From: Iris pallida | Taxonomy: Eukaryota; Streptophyta; Magnoliopsida; Asparagales; Iridaceae | Reading direction: 5' to 3' | Length of the DNA: 64,000 nucleotides | Assembly (NCBI GenBank): GCA_029216955.1 | Contig: JANAVB010009599.1 | Coordinates: 2,101,240 to 2,165,239 of the forward strand | The notes under the pieces: model-generated | What the model was told of the DNA's origin: nothing | The model's database searches: none | Seen by the model: only the letters and a program-made list of their open reading frames with translations | In this document: positions 23,101 through 35,803 of the stretch, in pieces | Numbering within the stretch: position 1 is the stretch's first letter | Layout: every line of letters begins with the position of its first letter | Position numbers and translations under genes: made by a program

Positions 23101-25050
23101 TGTATGTATGTAAGCTATGAATATAAAGTATGTATGTACCTCTCTATGTATATATCTAAATACATATATATATATATATGTATATAGATATGCATCTATG
23201 TATAAACCTATGTGGGTATGTGCCTATGTATATATCTATGTACCTATATCTATGTATGAATGCAAAAATGTATGTATCTATGTATATATGAAATATGAAT
23301 GTAAGGTAGCTGCCTTCATATATGCATATATTGTGATGAATATATGCATATAGGCAATAGAATGAAATGGAACATGGTTAATGAAATTGTATGATGCAAG
23401 TTAGATACAAAGTTATATGCATGATTATATCCAAATAAATGCAAGCATGTATGTGTGGAATATGAATGCATAGATGAATATATGCTTCTAGATATGGTAT
23501 GTGTGTTCTCTGTGACTTGTGAGTGTGCTTGGTAGTTAGCCTAGGCTTGGTTCGGCCTAGTGAGACTTGACTGGACTAGGATTGACCTAGTTGACTAGTG
23601 TAATTGACCAGGTTGACTTAGAGTTGACTTTGACCTAGATTTGACCTAGAATCATGTAGATTGCATCATAAACTTTATTTACCTTGTTTTAAACACATTA
23701 TAACCCATACTGCTCTATTTAGGACTTTGTGACTCCGTTGCAGACATCTGATATTACACTACTCTTTTCAGAGTATCAGGCGAGTACATTCTCTGATAGT
23801 TCTCTCATTTATTTGTCAATTACTGTACTTCAGTTCTAGTTAGCTATATGTGATTCTCTGTTACAAACACGTATTTTATTTCTGAATCCATGTATACGAC
23901 ACACATACTTACTTGTCTTACCTCTATTATTCGAATCACCATACGAATCACCATACGAATCACCCTATTCGTATCTTCATATGTTGGTTGGACTTTTATT
24001 CGATTGATGTGTCGGACTTTGGATTCATTTGTATTAGATGGACGGGGAAATACTTGATTAGACATGTGAACATTCCCACTATTCGAACCACCCCCTGTGA
24101 ATATATTCGAACGATAGCCATTCCACACCCGGCCAGGTGTGTGATGTGCCGGATTTACCCTTAGCCGTTTACATGTCTAACTAAGTATTTTAAAACACAC
24201 TTGGAGAATTTATTCGAATCATTATTAGAACATCTTGTGAATCACCTTATTCGTATCACCTTATTCGATTCACCTTATTAGAATAATGATTAGAATTACA
24301 TTCGACTCATCTTATATTAGACTCACATTGGGATTACACTCGACTTATATTGTACCATCTAAACTCATTTTGTTACTCTAGTTCAGCTAGATTTTATTTT
24401 ACAGTCTTCCTTGCTATGTTTCTCTTCTTGTTTAGTTACCTTACTTTCCTTATACCTTAACTGCTCTCTACATCATTACTCGTACAAACTGCCATATTCA
24501 TCAATACAACTGTCTATAACTGCTTTATAGTTCTCTGTCATTTACTTGGGTTTGCTAGATGAGATTGTGCTCGTTCCTGTCCTGACTGGACCTGTTAAAA
24601 ATATTACAGATGCTTGCCCTGAGGACATTTGCCCTACTTGCTTTGGAGCAGGAGATGGCTTAGCTACCTATGGCCCCGACACTCAGGAGTGATCGAGAGT
24701 TTAGTTAGTCTGTCTTGTTTTAGTTTCCTGTTTAGATCTGGAGTTGTATATAGAGATTTGAGACTTGAGATGTATTGAAATTTTGAGTTTGTTGCTATTA
24801 TATTAGTAGTTTTGTTGTCTTCAATTTCTTAGTGATATTTCTGTGTTATCTTATCGTGCTTAGGCTGTGATTGAGTTACACCATATCTTATACTTGTCCT
24901 CCGTTCGGAGTTGATCATGATGAGTACATTATATACTGCATGAGTTGATGGTTAGTTAGAGACTTAGAACAGCGTTCTACCGCCGACACTGCGGCATAGG
25001 CTGGGCGCTGTTACGTACTCGTACCCTCACAGTGGGTGCGGGTCGTGACA
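20184..25050 (+). repeat. 5' LTR of element B (4867 bp)
   Basis: Starts TGTAACACCCAG, ends GGGTCGTGACA. Contents in order: U3 with AAACCCTA telo-box-like motifs; TATA at about 20758; a block dense in GACACG/CGTGTC and CACGTG (21090-21690); ATGTATGTATCTATG-type repeats (23095-23480); ATTCGAATCACC repeats (23925-24300). No gene. With the TATA about 575 bp from the start, over 4 kb of each LTR would be R/U5. Confidence 0.92.
20758..20766 (+). promoter_or_regulatory. TATA box of element B 5' LTR
   Basis: CCTATATAAA, preceded by CCCTAACCCTAACC and AAACCCTAAA motifs and followed by a pyrimidine-rich stretch, with transcription expected about 30 bp downstream. The 3' LTR has the same box at 27354-27362. 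Confidence 0.6.
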
Positions 25051-25078
25051 CGTTTTTAGTGGTGGCCCATGTAGGTCG
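25051..25078 (+). other. conserved post-LTR motif of element B
   Basis: CGTTTTTAGTGGTGGCCCAT directly after the LTR; shared with elements A and C at the same offset. Putative primer-binding region of unknown tRNA specificity. Confidence 0.55.
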
Positions 25079-25315
25079 AGAATCGCATTAGTGCGATATC
25101 GCGGTAGTACGGCGACTTAGTTGTACTGCTGCGAGCCTGCCATAGGACTGAGAGATAGGCTTTACCGGAGAGGCACTCAATCACAGTTAGGAAAATTTTG
25201 CTTTAAATCATGCCATCTACATATCGTACTGATTTGTCTTCTTTGAATTAACTGTCCTCCCTTGATATATCGATTCCTGCTCAGTATTGACTTCCTTGTT
25301 CGACCTGTCTTCAGG

Positions 25316-26605
25316 ATGGTGGAGACACGATCACATCGCTCGGGTGCAGCAGTCGTTGTAGAGGGGACTGCCACCTCTCAGCCAGATCAGCAGGGTCAGG
25401 TGGATGCAGCTCCTGCTACCTCTGCCCATCTCGAGACTTCAGCAGCAGCAGCAAGGGGTATGCCTTCACCAGCTCGGGGGCAGGACCTAGTCATCCCAGA
25501 GATGCAGTTCTAGCAGCCACCGCCTACAAGACATGTGGATACGGCGCTGATGTTCGCCTACTTCCAGCAGTTTATGGACCGGCAGCAGGCCCGACAGGAC
25601 CGAGGCATGGAGTTGGCCCTTGCGACGGTCGCAGCACGACCAGTGATCCAGCAGCCGAGGACACCGAGGATTGAGCAGTTTCAGAAGATGAGCCCCAGAG
25701 ATTTTCTGGGGACAGAGGGGATCCTATATGCCGATGAGTGGATCGAGCATATAGAGGAGATCTTCCGCCTGGCCAGGATACCAGCAGATCTTCAGATCGA
25801 GGCCGCAGCTAGCCGGATGCGAGATCTTGCACGCACCTGGTATCAGTCAGACCCCAGGGTGGGAGTCGCTGGACAGTCCTGGGAGGAGTTCAAGGGCTTC
25901 TTCAAGAAGAAGTTCTTTCCAGATTCAGTGCTTCGAGTCTTGGAGTCGCAGTTCGAGAGCTTGCTTCAGGGGAGCCTGTCAGTGGAGGAGTACGCTGGAG
26001 AGTTCGGCCGCCTCGACAGATTTGTAGAGGGTTTGAGCGAGACGGCGAAGGCCCAGAGGTTCCGAAAGGGTCTGGTCAAGGAAGTCAAGTCCTTGACCAA
26101 GGGCAACAGGGATGCCACTTTTGAGGAGATTTTGACGGGAGCCTTATTGGCTGAGGATGATCTTGAGCTTAGGCTCAAGAGGGGGCAAGACCCAGTTGGG
26201 GACAGCAGCAACGGAGGCCAGGCCAAGAGGCCTCATGTACAGATTCAGCAGATGCAGGCACCAGTAAGAGTACAGCAGGCACAGCATCAGCCTAGAGGGC
26301 AGGACCGTAAGGAGCAGCCTTGTGCTTACTGCAAGAGGGCAGGGCACGTTTGGGAGACTTGTTATAGGAGGCGAAAGGTTTGTCTGTTCTGTGGATCCGC
26401 TGCTCATCAGGTCAGGGATTGCCCTACTGCACCCGTATATGACGGAGCACCGGGTCAAAGAGAGGGAGCTAGGCCACCTGTAGCTCAGCACCAGAGGGGT
26501 GGAGCTTTTGCGATGGCAGCCGAGGAGACTGACATCGCAGATAATGGATCAGCAGGTTTGACCTTCTTGTTCTTCCTCCCCACTTCCATGTGTGATTTTC
26601 CTTAG
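25316..26605 (+). pseudogene. gag of element B, one in-frame amber codon
   Basis: Nucleocapsid polyprotein. The ATG at 25316 (MVETRSHRSG) opens a 430-codon frame interrupted once, by TAG at 25511-25513; the uninterrupted part is 25535-26605 (356 codons). The retrotransposon gag domain runs about 25660-26100 (EWIEHIEEIFRLARIPADLQ ... WEEFKGFFKKKFFPDS). Two intact CCHC knuckles follow: CAYCKRAGHVWETC (about 26321-26362) and CLFCGSAAHQVRDC (about 26381-26422). The ORF closes at 26605 shortly after MAAEETDIADNGSAG, where a protease would start in an autonomous relative. The amber lies in a low-complexity N-terminal region, so an internal start at the 25535 ATG could still give the gag domain. Confidence 0.85.
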
Positions 26606-26734
26606 TACCTGCCAGGATATTGCTTGTGATTGCTAGATAGTGTAGCTACCCTGTTCGAGACTGTGGAAATCACGACCAGTAGGATTGTATTGCTTCGACT
26701 TTGATTGCTTGGGGGTTTGACCTAGGCAAGGTGC

Positions 26735-26780
26735 GATCATCTTAATTTCGAGGACAAAATTTTTATAAGGTGGGTAGGAT
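26735..26780 (+). other. polypurine tract of element B
   Basis: TTTCGAGGACAAAATTTTTA then AAGGTGGGTAGGAT abutting the 3' LTR. The same layout precedes the 3' LTR of element C (62197-62211) and, as AAGGGGGGAGATT, that of element A. Confidence 0.8.
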
Positions 26781-29700
26781 TGTAACACCCAGTTTTCCAG
26801 ATGAGGGTATTTTTGAAATTTTGTAATTATAATTATTATTCATTGATATTTATTTTACATTATGATTTTTGGTAATTTTTAATAATTTTTAAACTATTTA
26901 AAACTGTTTTAAGTCATGACTTGTGATTTTGATGTGCTGCTAGTGAAACCTGAGAGACTGCATGACCTAGAGCCTAACCACGTCATTAGGGTGATTTAAT
27001 TGTTATTTTTAGTCTAGGGGTATTTTGGTCATTTTGACTTATTTGATTTATTTGGTCATTTGTTGAATTGGTGAATTTCTGGTTGACTTGACTTGTTGAG
27101 ACCTAGTGAGCTAGCCTAGAAGCTAACCCTAGCCATGGTGACCCTAGTCTAACTTAGGTTAACCTACATTTAGTCGTTAGAAACTAATTTTAGAGTGAGG
27201 GGATTTAGTTTAGTGCATTTAAGTCATGGTTCATGGTTTCATGAAATGACTTATGGCTAAATGATTTATTTTGATCATGACTTGGCCCATGGCCCATAAC
27301 TAGAAGCCCTAACCCTAACCAAACCCTAAATGACCAGCCATAGGGATCCCCACCCTATATAAACACATATTCTCTAGGGCTTGCCTCCTTCTTTCATTCA
27401 TTTCAACATTGGAAAAAGAAAGGTATTGTCCCTCTTCCAAAAATCCCCATAAATTTATTTTAATTCCTTTTTAATCCTAGTTTCTTGCATTAGAACCTAA
27501 TACTCTCCTACTTTCTAATTTTGGGGTTTAATCCCAGCTTTGGGACAATTTGGAGCATTTGGCATCAAGAGGAAGAATCCCCCATTTGGAGCTTTTCCAA
27601 GCTTTTTGCACACATAGGTAAAACCCTCTAAATTGATTTATATTTCAGTTTTCTTTGCATGTAAGTCTAGATCTAGGAGTCCCCTAGGTGTCCCCAAAAT
27701 TTGGGTGGAATTCGTGTCCGTTTGGTGTCCGTATCGGACACGTGTCATAGTGTCTCCTAGGTGTTCGATAAAATGCTTGAATGAATTGAATGTTACTGTT
27801 TTTCAAAACAAATTACATGGTTGTGTAGATCTTTATATGTAGATTATGTTTGTTTATGACTGAGCACGATTCTGTAGATTTTTCGTGTCCAAAACGGACA
27901 CGCACCACGTGCACGACACAGCGCACAGGCACCGTACGGCTGTCCTGCTGCTCGACCTTGATTGCGGACACGACACACAATGTTTTGACACCAAATTTTG
28001 TGGACACTTCCCCCTAGTGACTGACACGACACTTGTAAAATGTCACACGACCTTGATATGTGTGCACGAAGAAAACACACGCGCACGGGTTTTTCAACAC
28101 ACTGTGCACACTGTTTTTTTCTTCACTGTTTCGTGTCTCGTGCTCAGGACACGCGACTCGTGGACACCTCGTGTCGAGTCCAGTGTGTAGCCATAGTGTT
28201 GGGCTACACATAGGTTTGACCTCGAGGTGTGTGGAGCTGGGTGTCGTGCTCACGAGACCTGGACACACGTGCACCACACTGTATTGCTGCCCTTCCTCTG
28301 TGTTCAGTTTTTTTGATAAGTTCAGAGTTAAATGTTATTTAAATTGTTAAATTATGTAAGTTAATGTTCATTTAATGATGTGTAATATATATGACTGTTT
28401 GGGGATGATTTTTCATTGGCTAGGTCGAGGTTTGCATGGTTGATAGGAAGATTGGTTTCATTTTCATAACATCCTGAAAATTCCTGATACTTGCAACCTA
28501 TTATGCTAATTTCTGAATTCAAAAGCGATTTCAACCTATTTTCCCTGATTTAAATTACCATGATTAGTTCATGTATATGTGTAGGATTGATGTTAACTAA
28601 GGATTTTGGATTAAGGGTTTTGATTCATGATTTAAATGACAGTTTTCAAATGAGTTTTCAAAATTTTTAATAAAGGTAACCTGAGAGATGACTCTCAATA
28701 TTTTGCCATGCTACCCTTCACTGCACATACATTTTATTGACACTTGGTTTGTGTGATTGGGCTCTAGTTTGAAGTTTTGGTGTATCAGTGGGTTTGGGGT
28801 CGGCCAAGGGGCCACTTGGCCATTGGTATTCAGGTTAAATTTCTATAGAGGATTAGCTAGTGTATCAGAGACATCGGGATATGTTGGTATCAGTTAAGAA
28901 TTTGAGTGGGAGGGAATGTGTCTCTCTGAATGCTAGGGACTGAACTTGGTTCAGTCAAGGTATGGTTCAGGATGAGTGAGTGAGGGGTCTAGCAGCAGGG
29001 GACTGACCTTTTAGTGTGTCAATCCTACAATAGGGGTTTTGGTGTCTCAGTCTTTAGTGTGTCAGTATTTGGGTTGGTGTGTGTGAGTGTCTATAGTGAG
29101 TAGTTCCAGTTTCAGGATATGTAGGTCATTCATGGGACAACACTAGATTATCTAGGATATATAATATAGATTATATTATATATTTAAGGATATATAGTTT
29201 AGTATATAATATGGGTACATATATAGAAGATTTGCAAGTAAGAGGGGGAGCCACTGCTCTGTGAAGCAGTATCAGAAGTATCAGAGCAAGGCATGGCTGG
29301 ACAGTGTGTGTCCTACATCTGGGGCCACATGGCAGCTATGCCCATGGCTCGGTTGGATAGTGGATGGGCCATTGGCCAGGAAATTCCTAGGCCATGGGCA
29401 TTGGTTGGACTTTTGGCACTTGGCCAACTTCTTTGTGAATGAATGAGAGTATAGGGGTTCATATCAGATGTTGACACTTGTGTGTCAGTTTTGTAGACCC
29501 TGTAGAGTAGCAGTATGGGAGATGTGGAGGATTGTGAGTTAGAGAAATGAACCTAGGTTGAATGTTTAAACTAGGTTTGATATGGAGTTCAGGTTTACTG
29601 ATGTTCAAGAAATCTGAAATTGTTTAGTTAAAACTGAGTTTTTGTTTACATAGAATTTGAGTTGAGTTAGTATCTATATAGGTAGTGAGACAATGCATGT

Positions 29701-31656
29701 ATGTATGTAAGCTATGAATATAAAGTATGTATGTACCTCTCTATGTATATATCTAAATACATATATATATATGTATATAGATATGCATCTATGTATAAAC
29801 CTATGTGGGTATGTGCCTATGTATATATCTATGTACCTATATATCTATGTATGAATGCAAAAATGTATGTATCTATGTATATATGAAATATGAATGTAAG
29901 GTAGCTGCCTTCATATATGCATATATTGTGATGAATATATGCATATAGGCAATAGAATGAAATGGAACATGGTTAATGAAATTGTATGATGCAAGGTAGA
30001 TACAATGTATTTGCATGATTATATCCAAATAAATGCAAGCATGTATGTGTGGAATATGAATGCATAGATGAATATATACTTCTAGATATGGTATGTGTGT
30101 TCTCTGTGACTTGTGAGTGTGCTTGGTGGTTAGCCTAGGCTTGGTTCGGCCTAGTGAGACTTGACTGGACTAGGATTGACCTAGTTGACTAGTGTAATTG
30201 ACCAGGTTGACTTAGAGTTGACTTTGACCTAGATTTGACCTAGAATCATGTAGATTGCATCATAAACTTCATTTACCTTGTTTTAAACACATTATAACCC
30301 ATACTGCTCTATTTAGGACATTGTGACTCCGTTGCAGACATCTGATATTACACTACTCTTTTCAGAGTATCAGGCGAGTACATTCTCTGATAGTTCTCTC
30401 ATTTATTTGTCAATTACTGTACTTCAGTTCTAGTTAGCTGTATGTGATTCTCTGTTACAAACACGTATTTTATTTCTGAATCCATGTATACGACACACAT
30501 ACTTACTTGTCTTACCTCTATTATTCGAATCACCATACGAATCACCATACGAATCACTATTCGAATCACCCTATTCGTATCTTCATATGTTGGTTGGACT
30601 TTTATTCGATTGGTGTGTCGGACTTTGGATTCATTTGTATTAGATGGACGGGGAAATACTTGATTAGACATGTGAACATTCCCACTATTCGAACCACCCC
30701 CTGTGAATATATTCGAACGATAGCCATTCCACACCCGGCCAGGTGTGTGATGTTCCGGATTTACCCTTAGCCGTTTACATGTCTAACTAAGTATTTTAAA
30801 ACACACTTGGAGAATTTATTCGAATCATTATTAGAACATTTTGTGAATCACCTTATTCGTATCACCTTATTCGATTCACCTTATTAGAATAATGATTAGA
30901 ATTACATTCGACTCATCTTATATTAGACTCACATTGGGATTACACTCGACTTATATTGTACCATCTGAACTCATTTTGTTACTCTAGTTCAGCTAGATTT
31001 TATTTTACAGTCTTCCTTGCTATGTTTCTCTTCTTGTTTAGTTACCTTACTTTTCTTGTAGCTTAACTGCTCTCTACATCATTACTCGTACAAACTGCCA
31101 TATTCATCAATACAACTGTCTATAACTGCTTTATAGTTCTCTGTCATTTACTTGGGTTTGCTAGATGAGATTGTGCTCGTTCCTGTCCTGACTGGACCTG
31201 TTGAAAATATTACAGATGCTTGTCCTGAGGACATTTGCCCTACTTGCTTTGGAGCAGGAGATGGCTTAGCTACCTATGGCCCTGACACTCAGGAGTGATC
31301 GAGAGTTTAGTTAGTCTGTCTTGTTTTAGTTTCCTGTTTAGATCTGGAGTTGTATATAGAGATTTGAGACTTGAGATGTATTGAGATTTTGAGTTTGTTG
31401 TTATTATATTAGTAGTTTTGTTGTCTTCAATTTCTTAGTGATATTTCTGTGTTATCTTATCGTGCTTAGGCTGTGATTGAGTTACACCATATCTTATACT
31501 TGTCCTCCGTTCGGAGTTGATCATGATGAGTACATTATATACTGCATGAGTTGATGGTTAGTTAGAGACTTAGAACAGCGTTCTACCGCCGACACTGCGG
31601 CGTAGGCTGGGCACTGTTACGTACTCATACCCTCACAGTGGGTGCGGGTCGTGACA
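26781..31656 (+). repeat. 3' LTR of element B (4876 bp)
   Basis: Near-identical to 20184-25050. Differences include single substitutions and small indels: one fewer TATA unit near 29770 and one additional GAATCACTATTC unit near 30555. Ends at 31656 followed by the AGTTC target duplication. Confidence 0.92.
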
Positions 31657-31843
31657 AGTTCTAACCGTCAGACGTCCTATGACTATGACGCACATGAGAA
31701 AAGGCAAATTCGAAGCGAAGTAGGAAGGACCCTACATTGTAAGTAAAGTTTTCTCCAACAGAGCTTATCAATTGACTGGTATGGATGGTCGAATCGCCGT
31801 GATACCCATTAATGGCAAATTTCTTAAGAAATATTATGTTTGA
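31657..31843 (+). pseudogene. Tat integrase C-terminal end
   Basis: Resumes the polyprotein interrupted at 20183 (after the duplicated AGTTC). Motifs GPYIVSKVFSNRAYQLTGMDG and FLKKYYV precede the TGA at 31841, typical of the integrase C-terminus. One in-frame TAG stands where Trp is usual (KWEGP). Confirms that element B split a single coding region. Confidence 0.8.
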
Positions 31844-32843
31844 AGACAAAGAGATATCAACACAGAGAATCAGAATGTAAATACAATTTCTTTTATTGCA
31901 TAACTCAGACAGAAGAAAATACATAAAATTAACGAGGACCAGAGCCCTCTTGATTGAAAACATATTTCGTAAGAAGATCGAAGACATTATTGTCCGATGA
32001 CACTAGTAGTTCACAAATAGCCTTCCTCGGAGCTTCTTCCTTGGCAGTACTTCAAGGCTCCACCAGTTTGGTAAGAATGTCCTATTTTTGATTCAGGAAC
32101 AGCCGAGCTTTCTCACACTTCTGGCTGAATGGGTGGCAAAGGCTCGTCGGAATGAGTGTCGATGGCGGCTTTAATCTTTGGGATGGCCTCAGCCTCATTA
32201 GGTGCATCCTCGGAAGACATTTGCGATGAAAGGATAGGTGTGGATAACATTATCAAAAGTTTCGCACTATTTATAGATAGAAAGGCCAAACATTCTGTCT
32301 CAGGAATCGAAACAACCTTTCCTAAAAAATGCATGTTCCTTCATTCATCCCTTTTCGTCTCGTGAATAGGTCTCCATTTATTGTTTGTCGTGGGAACCAA
32401 AACGACCTTTCTTTGAAAAGGCATGCTTATTCACTCATCAATTTTTTTAGGCCTACATTTATTATCGTTTATTTACTTTCTCGTAAATAAAGCCACAGAT
32501 AATAAATACTCAAAATCTCCAGCAAAGTCCTCTCCTCTCTTAACATCGAATCTCCCGGGCACCATTAGGGTTTGTCGAAGAAGCTTCTGAGTCTGGAAGA
32601 AGAAGAGACATAGTGGTCAAAGGAGATCGGGAAGAAGAGAAAAAGGTAGGGTTTCGAAAAAGTCACGTTGGTGAAGAATGAAAGGACTCGAAGGGAACGA
32701 CTATTTATAGCCTAAACAGTTACGCAATCTATGTTAAAGAATCGGACTCGAGTTGACTGGCGCAACTTAGACACAGTCATTTCTAATTCAAAGTATTTCG
32801 AAACTTTGAAGTCTTTTCAAATTTTGAAAACTTTGAAGGGGGT
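31844..32843. other. Tat region downstream of pol, with antisense promoter-like signals
   Basis: No plus-strand gene. On the minus strand there are two CTATAAATAG boxes (32267-32276 and 32701-32710). Downstream of the first is a 34-codon frame starting MSSEDAPNEAEAIPK (ATG at 32218); a 23-codon frame starting MSLLLPDSEAS (32611) lies downstream of the second. Extra antisense reading frames between pol and the 3' LTR are known in Tat-lineage elements, so this may be the remnant of one. Confidence 0.4.
32116..32218 (-). pseudogene. possible remnant of Tat antisense ORF
   Basis: Starts MSSEDAPNEAEAIPKIKAA and ends PIQPEV with a TGA. Acidic and proline-bearing, no domain recognised. It is about 50 bp downstream of a minus-strand CTATAAATAG. 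A longer in-frame ATG lies at 32334, upstream of that box. Similar antisense sequence continues towards 31960 with stops. Confidence 0.3.
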
Positions 32844-33436
32844 TGTCACGGCCCGCACCTGCTTTTCGGATACGAAGCGTGTCCAAGCCCAGCCTACGCC
32901 GCAGTGTCGACGGTAGTACGCTGTCTAAATACAAGTCACGACAATCTAGATTCACATGGTAAACTAAATCTCATCCATAGGAATAATCATGTCACAGTCA
33001 AGATCAATGAAAAGACATGAACTGAATAATAATGAATAAACTGAATATCAAGAATCACTGTCACGTCCGGTGGACACAAATCCACTACCAATAGATGGAA
33101 GAAAATAGAAGAATACATGGAGTAACTTACTGAATAAAAATTGCTAATCTAGACCACCTCAAGTGCAAGCGATACGATCTGATGCTGGCTCAACCCTTTG
33201 GTCTACTCCTAACACAAGCTCGGCTAACCTGAAGAGATCATCAGGTCCTCAGAGGACTAGCAAGATACATAAAAACGAGCCTTTCTAACAGTTTATTATG
33301 CATGGAGAAAAGTACAGAATAAACAAGTAAAATGGTACAATGAATAAAGCACGAATCTATACACTGTCTACACGAAAATAAACAAGGACTAGAGAACTCA
33401 TGTCAAGATGTCAACGGATAACCGAAACGAATACTC

Positions 33437-33725
33437 AAACCCTCGTCCCTAATATGGACTCGCAGGTTTGAACTAGTAACCCTCGTCCCTAGTGTGGACT
33501 CGCAGGTTAGCATCACCCTCGTCCCTAGTGTGGACTCGCAGGCGTAAACCCTATACTGCTAACCCTCGTCCCTAGTGTGGACTCGCAGGCTAGTATCTAC
33601 TACTAACCCTCGTCCCTATTGTGGACTCGCAGGCTAGCATCACCCTCGTCCCTAGTGTGGACTCGCAGGTGTGGACCAACAACTACTAACCTTCGTCCCT
33701 AGTATGGACTCGCAGGTTAGCTTCA
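33437..33725. repeat. minisatellite with 28 bp core ACCCTCGTCCCTAGTG...
   Basis: Seven copies of a core beginning ACCCTCGTCCCTAGTG and ending GGACTCGCAGG, separated by 8-19 bp spacers such as TTAGCATC or CTAGTATCTACTACTA. Lies in solo LTR D. Cores are nearly identical; spacers are related to one another. Confidence 0.9.
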
Positions 33726-35803
33726 CGATTTCAAGACAATAAGGCACGACTAAATCAAGGCACGATCAATAAGACACACGGCTAACTGTGAACACGGTCT
33801 ACAAATCAATGATACCAATATACGAACATGATATGAAAGATACATATCAATAATATGAGAAAAACTGGATAATAAATAAAGACAGTGCATGGAAATAAAG
33901 CTGTGTAGAAAGGCAAGGTATACTTGCCTTTGGTCCTGAGCTGCTGGCACGGTCGAGTGTTGAGTCACAGTCTCCAAAATACCTGTTTTACGAATTTGTT
34001 CTAATTAATGCATGAAATTGGATTACAATAAATCATTCTTTTAATCAAGGCTAATTGCTTTAGTTTTTCCAATGGTTTTACTAAGTTGGAAGGTCTACCC
34101 CTTTTGTACTACACATAGATATACAACTGAACTGGGTTCTCTATAATTCCCCTTATTACCCTCAATCCCTACAGGTTTTACTCAACTGATTCCCCAAGCA
34201 ATTGGGGCTGCCACCACTACATACTCTGGTACAATGGTACCCACTCCAGGATATTAGACACACATGTATTCCTGTACAGAACAGTGGGTGTCTCACATGA
34301 ATACCCTATATACACCCTTGCTACCATGTCCTGCTACTAAAGGACGGAATGGAGGATGGACAAAGTATAAGTGGCAATGTAAGTCTGATCATTAAACCAT
34401 ATGGACTGATATGTCCAGACATAGTGCTACCTACTATCAGGATATGAATTTCAGGGTAACAAATCTGCTCAAAGAGTATGCAGGACACTCACTGTGTCTG
34501 CCATCAAGGGTTTGAGGCAGGACTGTTGGTCTGCAACCTGAGAGGGAGCAGTACATGGGTCCTATACTGATACTATAAATGAGGAACAATGATGCTGAAC
34601 TTAGTATTGATATGAACTATTTAAGATGGACATAATTTATTAGGCTCGGATGACAGAACACAAATAAGGAAGGAAATGCCTCGTACTCGAGGGATTTGTC
34701 TCCCACTTATCGAAATTGCTCTTGACCGTAAAACACAATCAATTGAAGCATTACTCAGAGAAATATCAACATGGCCAATAAAATATTTAAAATGACAAGC
34801 CAAACAACTATCAATACAAACTTGTAGGAAAACCTGATTGTATCAGTCAATTTTTGTAGCAAGGCAGTCTTCAACATGAACTCTGAACTATGAGGAGATT
34901 CCACCAACTGTATGATGTATGTGAAACAATTTTTAGGATAATCAGATCACATTGGCGAATTAGGTTCTGTTCGCTGCTTAAGGTCAGGGCTGAATTAAAA
35001 GTCCCAAGTCCAATAGGACTGAACCTACCTAGCAGGAGTTGATCAAACAAGATGACAGTTACATAATCATCCAGATCTACCTATATGGCACTCCCCGTAA
35101 TGTGGTATACTCTGTTTTTAGGTGTTCAAAGAACAGATCGAGTCGAGTATGAGGATGGGGATTATATATACAGTGGGTTGACAATACAGTGGGCAGGACT
35201 GCACATGTATACAGGAAACTAAGCTCATAAAGTCAAAGGCTGAGTACAATTACAGTCTTACTCTTTCATTCAGATATCTGAACTGTAAATAGTATGCAAA
35301 CCGAACCATGACATGAAATCTCATTGGGTGGCACATTAGCTAAAACAAGTACTGACCATGAAAAGAGAATGGACTAATACTAGGATGATGTGTATGATAC
35401 TCTAGTTTAGGATACAACCCATAAGTATCCAACCCAGGTATTAGGGTACTGCTATGGGCTCAGGTCTGATTCAATGCCCGAATCAGGTTCTCGAGTGTCG
35501 AATTATGTATCCCCCTTATTGTACCTGATACCTCTGGGGTGTATGATACCATTATCTGCTGGTACCTCTATTATGAAGTTTGATATCAAAGGTAGGTGAG
35601 GGTATGCATCTATGATTGTCCTGTTATTCCTAAACTTAAACATTTCTCAAGTGTAGGTATCTGCACTGCCATCTAACGGCTAAGAAGGGTTTGGCTAATA
35701 TGTATCAATCCCGATACTATTAACCTGTAATCACGAGTACCCCCATGCTTTATATCCATCCTACTTCATACGAACTTAATCTTAAACATAGTTTATTTAG
35801 TAC
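33726..35803. other. body of solo LTR D, no gene
   Basis: AT-rich LTR sequence. Short open frames on the minus strand (33750-33977, 34621-34803) lack any recognisable domain. Continues after the copia element at 45701. Confidence 0.5.

Larger units (their letters stand above)
20184..31656 (+). mobile_element. gag-only long-LTR Ty3/gypsy element B (complete, young)
   Basis: Two LTRs of 4867 bp (20184-25050) and 4876 bp (26781-31656), each TGTAACACCC...GGGTCGTGACA, enclose only 1730 bp. AGTTC target duplications are at 20179-20183 and 31657-31661. The interior holds a gag with two zinc knuckles and a polypurine tract; pol is absent. This is the terminal-repeat-with-gag structure (TR-GAG) of non-autonomous plant retrotransposons. 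By eye the LTRs differ by only about one to two percent, so the insertion is recent compared with the host Tat element. Confidence 0.92.
13699..32843 (+). mobile_element. decayed Tat-lineage Ty3/gypsy element, host of element B
   Basis: Plus-strand order gag, protease, reverse transcriptase, RNase H, second (archaeal-type) RNase H, integrase. The dual RNase H and the integrase and protease motifs are characteristic of the Tat/Ogre/Retand lineage. The 5' LTR and the start of gag are missing, and many stops interrupt pol. Element B is inserted in the integrase C-terminal part (20184-31656). The 3' side is interrupted by the solo LTR starting at 32844 and resumes at 46837. Confidence 0.8.

Noticed and set aside
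33437..33725. CRISPR-like repeat-spacer array
   Set aside because: Plant nuclear context, spacers related to each other and of uneven length, no cas genes; it is a minisatellite.
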